From the NCBI GenBank assembly GCA_029339195.1, contig JAPTJF010000288.1:17098-81097 (forward strand): DNA of 64,000 bases, read 5' to 3'. Origin of the DNA: Micractinium sp. NFX-FRZ (Eukaryota > Chlorophyta > Trebouxiophyceae > Chlorellales > Chlorellaceae). The position numbers and the translations under genes are program-made. Positions 58,701-64,000 of the stretch are shown piece by piece; the first letter of the stretch is position 1; every line of letters begins with the position of its first letter. A model generated the notes under the pieces. It had not been told where the DNA came from and ran no database searches. It saw only the letters and a program-made list of their open reading frames with translations.

Positions 58701-61204
58701 GTGGGGCCACGAGGGTGGGGGGAAACCCAGTTGTAGGTTTGGTGGGCTATGACAAGGACCGGTGGGTTCTTTCTACAAAGCATCTGACGGTGCTTAGTCT
58801 CATGGAACAAGAACGCGTGAGGGTGATGGGTACAGGAGTATTCAAGTACATATGCACCTGCCGGCTGTACCCTTTACAAGGAGCGCAGTGCACACAGCGC
58901 TCACCCCTTCCTGTTCACACCCGCAGGCGTCACCCCCTCCCAGATTGGCATCATCACGCCCTACGAGGGGCAGCGCGCCCACGTGGTGACCACCATGACC
59001 CGCAGCGGCCCCCTGCGCCAGCAGCTGTACGCCGAGATCGAGTGCGCATCGGTGGACTCCTTCCAGGTGGGTGGATGCTTGTGGGGGGGTGAGGTAGAAA
59101 GCTATACTGGGGAGGTTGGGGCGGGGGGGCGGGGGATATTGCCAACAGCTACACATGTATGGCGAGGTTGGGTGCACTTCCGTGTGCGCGTGTCTTTTAA
59201 GTGGGGGAGTGGCACGGTGGTGGGACGGATGTTGGGTCGGGGCGCATAGGGATCAGGCACGTGAGCACCCATGTGGCAGGGCCGCGGTTGAGATGCACTA
59301 CCTCTTGTGTCCACCACGCGCCTTTGCACACGCTGACCCCGTCCCACTGCTGTCCCGCTCCCCCGCAGGGGCGCGAGAAGGATTACATCATCCTCTCATG
59401 CGTGCGCTCCAACGAGCACCAGGTGCGAAATCGATGCATCCCAGCCCGGCCTGGCGGTGTTGGCCAGCCGAAAGCCTCTCAAGGCAGGCACGGCAGGCGT
59501 GGGACGTGTATGGCAGGGTGGCAAGCGCTGCATGCCACCATGCAGCGCGCACATGCACGCCTGTACGCTGCACCCGTGTCCCTGCCTCTGCTGTCTGCGC
59601 TGTCATTCCACCTCGCCATTCTCACTTTCAACCTGTCTGCCTGCCTCCCTGTTGAGCAGGGCATCGGTTTCCTTGCTGACCCCCGCCGCCTCAATGTGGC
59701 CCTCACACGCGCCAAGTAAGCACATGCCACGCTGGCGCCAGCGCCGCCGCTGCTGGCCGACAAGCAGAAGTCTGGCGGCAGCTAGGCCAGGATCACAGCA
59801 AGCTGTCCGCCACGGCAGCCAATGCAGACAGCAGCACGCAGCGCTGCCCTCCCCGTGCTCCCTCTCTGCACACACCCCACCCCTCACCGACATGCATCCG
59901 TCGCCATGCGCTGCCCTCTCACCGCCGCACCTCTTGGACCCCACCCCCTCGCCTGCCCGCAGGTACGGCCTGATTGTGCTGGGCAACCCCAAGGTGCTGA
60001 GCAAGCAGTCCATCTGGAACGGGCTGCTGTACCACTTCAAGGAGAACGCATGCCTTGTGGAGGGTGAGCAGGGAGGAATTGGGTGATACGGGGGGTGTTG
60101 GGGCGGGTAGGAGGAGGCGTCCCACAGGGAGGCGCGGGGCGGCACCTAACGCTTCAAAGCAAACGCCTGCCTGATGGAGGGTGGGTGGTAACCAGAGGCA
60201 CGGGGATGCAAGGGGGCCGTGCTGCGCCTCCCCTTCCTGAGCATCACCACTTGCCCCATGCACGCATCCCGGCCTCTGTGCCCACAACCACCCTTGCCCC
60301 CTCCCCTCCCCTTCCCTTCTCCCAGGCCCGCTGACCAACCTGAAGGCCAGCATGGTGCAGCTGCAGCGCCCGCGCCGCCTGTTTGATGCCGGCAGCTTTG
60401 GCCTGGGTGGCGGCCTCTCCACGCGCTTCCGGCCCGTGGAGAAGGCAGGTGCGTGGGCGAGGGTGGTGGAGAGGGGGCGGTGTCTGGCTGGGTGTTGTGG
60501 TGCGAAGAGGCGAGGCAGCTGATGCAGCTCTGGCGGCCCCATGTGTGCGTATCGTGGCAGGGCGCATGGAAGAGTGCGGCAGCAGCAAACCTGTTGACCC
60601 TGCGGCCAATCTACACACACATATGCCTGACAGCCTGTGGTGCCAGTTGCCATTACAGCTCTCTCACATCCGCCCCTCCGTCGACCTGACCCCTTCTGTT
60701 TCCCTCCCTGCAGGCGAGCGGCACGAGGAGCGCCCGCCTCCTCCCTCCACCACCAACGGCTACTCGTCTGGCTACGGCCATCGCAGCGGCAGCCGCGACG
60801 CTCTGGACAGCTACGGCTATGAGCGCAGCCTGCCCCCCAGCAGCAACCCCTATACCATTCCCCCGGCAGCAGCAGCAGCAGCAGCAGCAGGGGGTGCGCC
60901 GCAGCGCAGCAGCCGGCAGCCCACAGCAGCGGCGGCAGCGGCGGCGGCAGCCAATGGCGGTGGTGGTGGTGCAGCCAATGGCGATGCCGGCGCGCTGGGC
61001 GTGCCCCCCAGCCAGGCGCCGTTTGCGACGCAGATGCAGAGCCAGTATGCCTTCACCCAGAGCTTTGCGGGGCTCAGCCAAGACAGCTTTGCGCCGCCCA
61101 GTGAGCTGGACTTTGGGCGCACGCAGCAGAGCCAGCAGCCGGGCCTCAGCCAGGCCGCCTTTGACAGCTACTTTGAGCAGCAGCAGCAACAGCAGCAGCA
61201 GTAG
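49758..61204 (+). CDS. UPF1: UPF1/RENT1 RNA helicase of nonsense-mediated mRNA decay
   Basis: Cytoplasmic SF1 helicase, core factor of NMD. Twenty-six exons close to 1099 aa; exon starts are 49758, 50259, 50999, 51475, 52021, 52489, 53033, 53424, 53844, 54441, 54887, 55187, 55639, 56124, 56510, 56958, 57385, 57848, 58216, 58552, 58927, 59369, 59660, 59963, 60326, 60714. The N-terminal CH domain (about 110-230) begins [16 protein letters not shown]. Then come [11 protein letters not shown] and LGLNKKTVA (1B region), Walker A GPPGTGKT (about 486), [17 protein letters not shown] (motif II, about 632), [48 protein letters not shown] and [11 protein letters not shown]. Both ends carry SQ motifs (GASQAQF, GLSQDSF, GLSQAAF), the sites phosphorylated by SMG1, and the tail ends in poly-Gln. 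Part of the CH-domain zinc ligands is missing. TGTAA lies at 62001. Confidence 0.97.
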
Positions 61205-62194
61205 CGCAGCTTTTACCCGTCCACGCATGGGCAACGCGCACAGCAGCGCAGCAGGGCCAGCAGCACAGTTGTTCCCTTGTGCCGCTCGGCAGCTGGTCGT
61301 GTGCGGCCTGGCCATGCTGCAACGGCATCCTTCTCTGGCAGGTGTCAGCTGTTGCATGCAGCCATGCATGACAGGAGAGAAGGCGTGCAGCACAACAGCA
61401 GCAGCATCAGCATACCACCACCAAGTAGGCCAATCGCCACCAACGCAGTGACAACACATGTTGCAGGTGGTGCCGCACCCCGGCACCAACCGAACCCAGC
61501 AACAGTGGCAGCAACAGCAACACCTCCAACACACAATGCACAGCCTCTCCTTGCCAGCACAGCACAGCTGGCATCCCTGCCCCATTGCTCCCCGCCGACT
61601 GTCACCCACACCATGCCCATTACCTAGCGCCCCTGGCATCAGGATTGGTGCCCTGGCATCATGAATGGCGTGGGAGAGATAAGCGAAGCCATCCCGGGTG
61701 TCACGGCAGGTGGGGATTGCTGCTTGAACGAGGATGCGTGTCGCCACTGTACTGGTTATGTTCTTCCTCATGTGCATATTGCGCATTGCCCTCTTGTGCA
61801 TGGCACCTCCACCGTTGTTGCGTGTCCCAGTGTATCGACGTAGCTTACACATCACTGCGTTTCGCCACCATTGTTGCACTGCAGGCAACACGCAACGGAT
61901 GCAAGGAGACGCTTGACATGCAACCAACGCGCGGAAGGGGAGCATTGCAACATCCAACTTGCTTTAAAACACGTGTTTGTGCGTATTGAGCCATCATGCT
62001 TGTAATAAAAACCACACGTGTCACATTTTATGACCTGCCATTCTGCTGATGGACCCCACATCAACCGGCGCATGCATGCAAACAACACTTGAAGTTCAGC
62101 CAAGGATGAGCTGGTTCACAGGGTGGGGGCTGCTTTTATTATTATTCCACGAGCATAGACAAGATCAGTGTGACTCAGCCCGCCCGGGTGGTTT
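61205..62194. other. 3' flank of UPF1 and spacer to the minisatellite
   Basis: Probably the UPF1 3' UTR up to TGTAA at 62001-62005, then about 190 bp of unassigned sequence including TTTATTATTATT near 62136. No gene seen. Confidence 0.55.
62001..62005 (+). terminator. TGTAA poly(A) signal of UPF1
   Basis: TGTAA followed by TAAAA lies about 800 bp past the UPF1 stop codon. Confidence 0.45.
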
Positions 62195-63842
62195 CACCGC
62201 AAACAACCCCGCCCAGGTGCATTCGCTGCGAACAGCCCCACCCGGGAGCTTTCACTGCCGATCATGCCCACCTAGGTGCTTTCGTGCCAAACAGCCCCAC
62301 CCGGGGGCTTTGGTGCCGAACCGACCCACCTAGGGGCTTTCACTACCGAACATGCCCACCCAGGTGCTTTCATGCCGAACAGCCCCACCCAAGGGCTTTC
62401 ACTACCGAACATGCCCACCCAGGTGCTTTCGTGCCGAACCGACCCACCCAGGGGCTTTCACTGCCGAACATGCCCAGCCAGGTGCTTTCGTGCCGAACAG
62501 CCCCACCCGGGGGCTTTGGTGCCGAACCGACCCACCCAGGGGCTTTCATGCCGAACCGACCCACCCAGGGGCTTTCACTGCCGAACATGCCCACCCAGGT
62601 GCTTTCGTGCCGAACAACCCCACCCGGGGGCTTTGGTGCCGAACCGACCCACCCAGGGGCTTTCACTACCGAACATGCCCACCTTGGGGCTTTCACTGCC
62701 GAACATGCCCACACCAGGTGCTTTCGTGCCGAACCGACCCACCCAGGGGCTTTCACTGCCGAACATGCCCAGCCAGGGGCTTTCACTACCGAACAGCCCC
62801 ACCCGGGGGCTTTCACTACCCAACATGCCCACCCAGGTGCTTTCGTACCGAACAGCCCCACCCGGGGCTTTTCACTGCTGAACATGCCTACCCAGGTGCT
62901 TTCGTGCCGAACAGCCCCACCCGGGGGCTTTCACTGCCGAACATGCCCAGCCAGGTGCTTTCGTGCCGAACAGCCCTACCCGGGGGCTTTGGTGCCGAAC
63001 CGACCCACCCAGGTGCTTTCGTGCCGAACCGACCCACCCAGGGGCTTTCACTACCGAACATGCCCGCCCAAGTGCTTTCGTGCCGAACAGCCCCACCCGG
63101 GGGCTTTCACTACCCAACATGCCCACCCAGGTGCTTTCGTGCCGAACAGCCCCACCCGGGGGCTTTGGTGCCGAACCGACCCACCCAGGGGCTTTCACTG
63201 CCGAACAGCCCCACCCGGGGGCTTTCACTACCCAACATGCCCACCCAGGGGCTTTCATGCCGAACCGACCCACCCAGGGGCTTTCACTGCCGAACATGCC
63301 CACCCAGGTGCTTTCGTGCCGAACAGCCCCACCCGGGGGCTTTGGTGCCGAACCGACCCACCCAGGGGCTTTCACTACCGAACATGCCCACCCAGGTGCT
63401 TTCGTGCCAAACAGCCCCACCCGGGGGCTTTGGTGCCGAACATGCCCACCCAGGGGCTTTCATGCCGAACAGCCCCACCCGGGTGCTTTCGTGCCGAACC
63501 GACCCACCCAGGGGCTTTCACTACCGAACCGATGCACCCAGTGCTTTCGTGCCGAAGAGCCCCACCCGGGGGCTTTCACTGCCGAACATGCCCACCTAGA
63601 TGCTTTCGTGCCAAACCGACCCACCCGGGGGCTTTGGTGCCGAACCGACCCACCCAGGTGCTTTCGTGCCGAACCGACCCACCCAGGGGCTGTCACTGCC
63701 GAACATGCCCACCCAGGTGCTTTCGTGCCGAACAGCCCCACCCGGGGGCTTTGGTGCCGAACCGACCCACCCAGGGGCTTTCACTACCGAACATGCCCAC
63801 CCAGGTGCTTTCGAGCCGAACAGCACCACCCGGGGGCTTTCA
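62195..63842 (+). repeat. 29-bp minisatellite with 87-bp higher-order period, about 57 units
   Basis: Units follow CCGAAC(N)CCCACCC(A/G)GG(N)GCTTTC-like consensus, 29 bp long. Three subtypes recur in order (CGACCCACCCAGGGGC, ATGCCCACCCAGGTGC, AGCCCCACCCGGGGGC), giving an 87-bp trimer. Because 87 is a multiple of three, long frames stay open in all three plus-strand frames and partly on the minus strand; translated they repeat THPGAF, EHAHPGAF and NSPTRGL blocks. I regard these frames as a by-product of the repeat rather than as a gene. Confidence 0.96.
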
Positions 63843-64000
63843 GCCCGGGTGCACCTGCGGCTGTTCAGCACCATGGTTGATTCGGTGCTGTCCTACGGCT
63901 CTGAGGTGTGGGGCATACAGCTGGCAGCCAGGGCAGCCGCTGGCAGCGGCAGCACCGGCTGTGCTGCTGAGAAGCTGCACCTAAGCTTCCTGCGCAACCT
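63843..64000 (+). mobile_element. non-LTR retrotransposon reverse transcriptase, C-terminal fragment
   Basis: The frame starting at 63843 reads ARVHLRLFSTMVDSVLSYGS, then EVWGIQ, and later EKLHLSFLRNL, and runs off the right edge. The block LF-VDSVLSYGSEVWG followed by LHL-FLR is characteristic of the region after the catalytic core in LINE reverse transcriptases. The same frame is open back to 63600, inside the minisatellite. No catalytic core motif lies in the window, so this is either a 5'-truncated copy or one joined to the repeat array. Confidence 0.72.

Noticed and set aside
60653..61957. 434-codon minus-strand open frame opposite the UPF1 3' end
   Set aside because: It is the mirror of the low-complexity UPF1 tail and UTR, without any family signature.
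62195..63842. CRISPR-like array with 29-bp repeats
   Set aside because: The units are contiguous, with no unique spacers, and the genome is eukaryotic.
62170..63984. 604-codon open frame over the minisatellite
   Set aside because: Two further plus frames are also open over the same DNA, as expected from an 87-bp period. There is no start context or non-repeat domain.

Overview
This window reads as nuclear DNA of a trebouxiophyte green alga, probably Chlorellaceae-like. It is very GC-rich, the genes are split by many short introns (GTGAGT/GTGGGT donors, CTGCAG acceptors), and most genes have a TGTAA element downstream, the usual green-algal poly(A) signal. It also carries an LHCII antenna gene, two genes with apparent chloroplast transit peptides, and Ala/Gln/Ser homopolymer tracts. 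Exon boundaries below were placed by hand. In almost every gene the codon phases close exactly across all introns; the exception is the first junction of the PP2C gene.

Layout, left to right. 1-1692: non-coding or unresolved sequence. 1693-4725 (+): LHCII chlorophyll a/b-binding protein. 5372-7471 (+): unknown 186-aa protein. 8019-10519 (-): DSCC1/DCC1, the Ctf18-RFC cohesion subunit. 10788-12201 (-): EMC7, an ER membrane complex subunit. 12427-20056 (+): EDEM3-like GH47 protein with a PA domain, divergent from EMC7 across about 225 bp. 20900-24367 (-): PP2C phosphatase, probably plastidial. 25039-26732 (-): chloroplast DUF3181 protein. 28003-31625 (+): DUF506/PDDEXK-like protein with a long low-complexity tail. 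33897-33978 (+): a circularly permuted tRNA-Ala(CGC) gene. 34655-38199 (-): secreted protein with a Stig1-like Cys-rich segment and four LysM modules. 39829-41642 and 43561-45752 (+): tandem paralogues sharing an unrecognised C-terminal module, separated by nested inverted repeats. 46760-49195 (+): membrane-anchored F-box-like/LRR protein. 49758-61204 (+): UPF1/RENT1 helicase with 26 exons. 62195-63842: 29-bp minisatellite in an 87-bp higher-order array. 63843-64000: C-terminal fragment of a non-LTR retrotransposon reverse transcriptase running off the right edge.

The genes do not form one pathway. Two themes appear: ER protein handling (EMC7 beside EDEM, sharing a promoter region) and plastid function (LHCII, PP2C, DUF3181). 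The most unusual findings are the permuted tRNA gene, the very frequent degraded copies of exon ends and splice sites inside the introns of the same gene, and the paralogue pair with an undescribed shared module.
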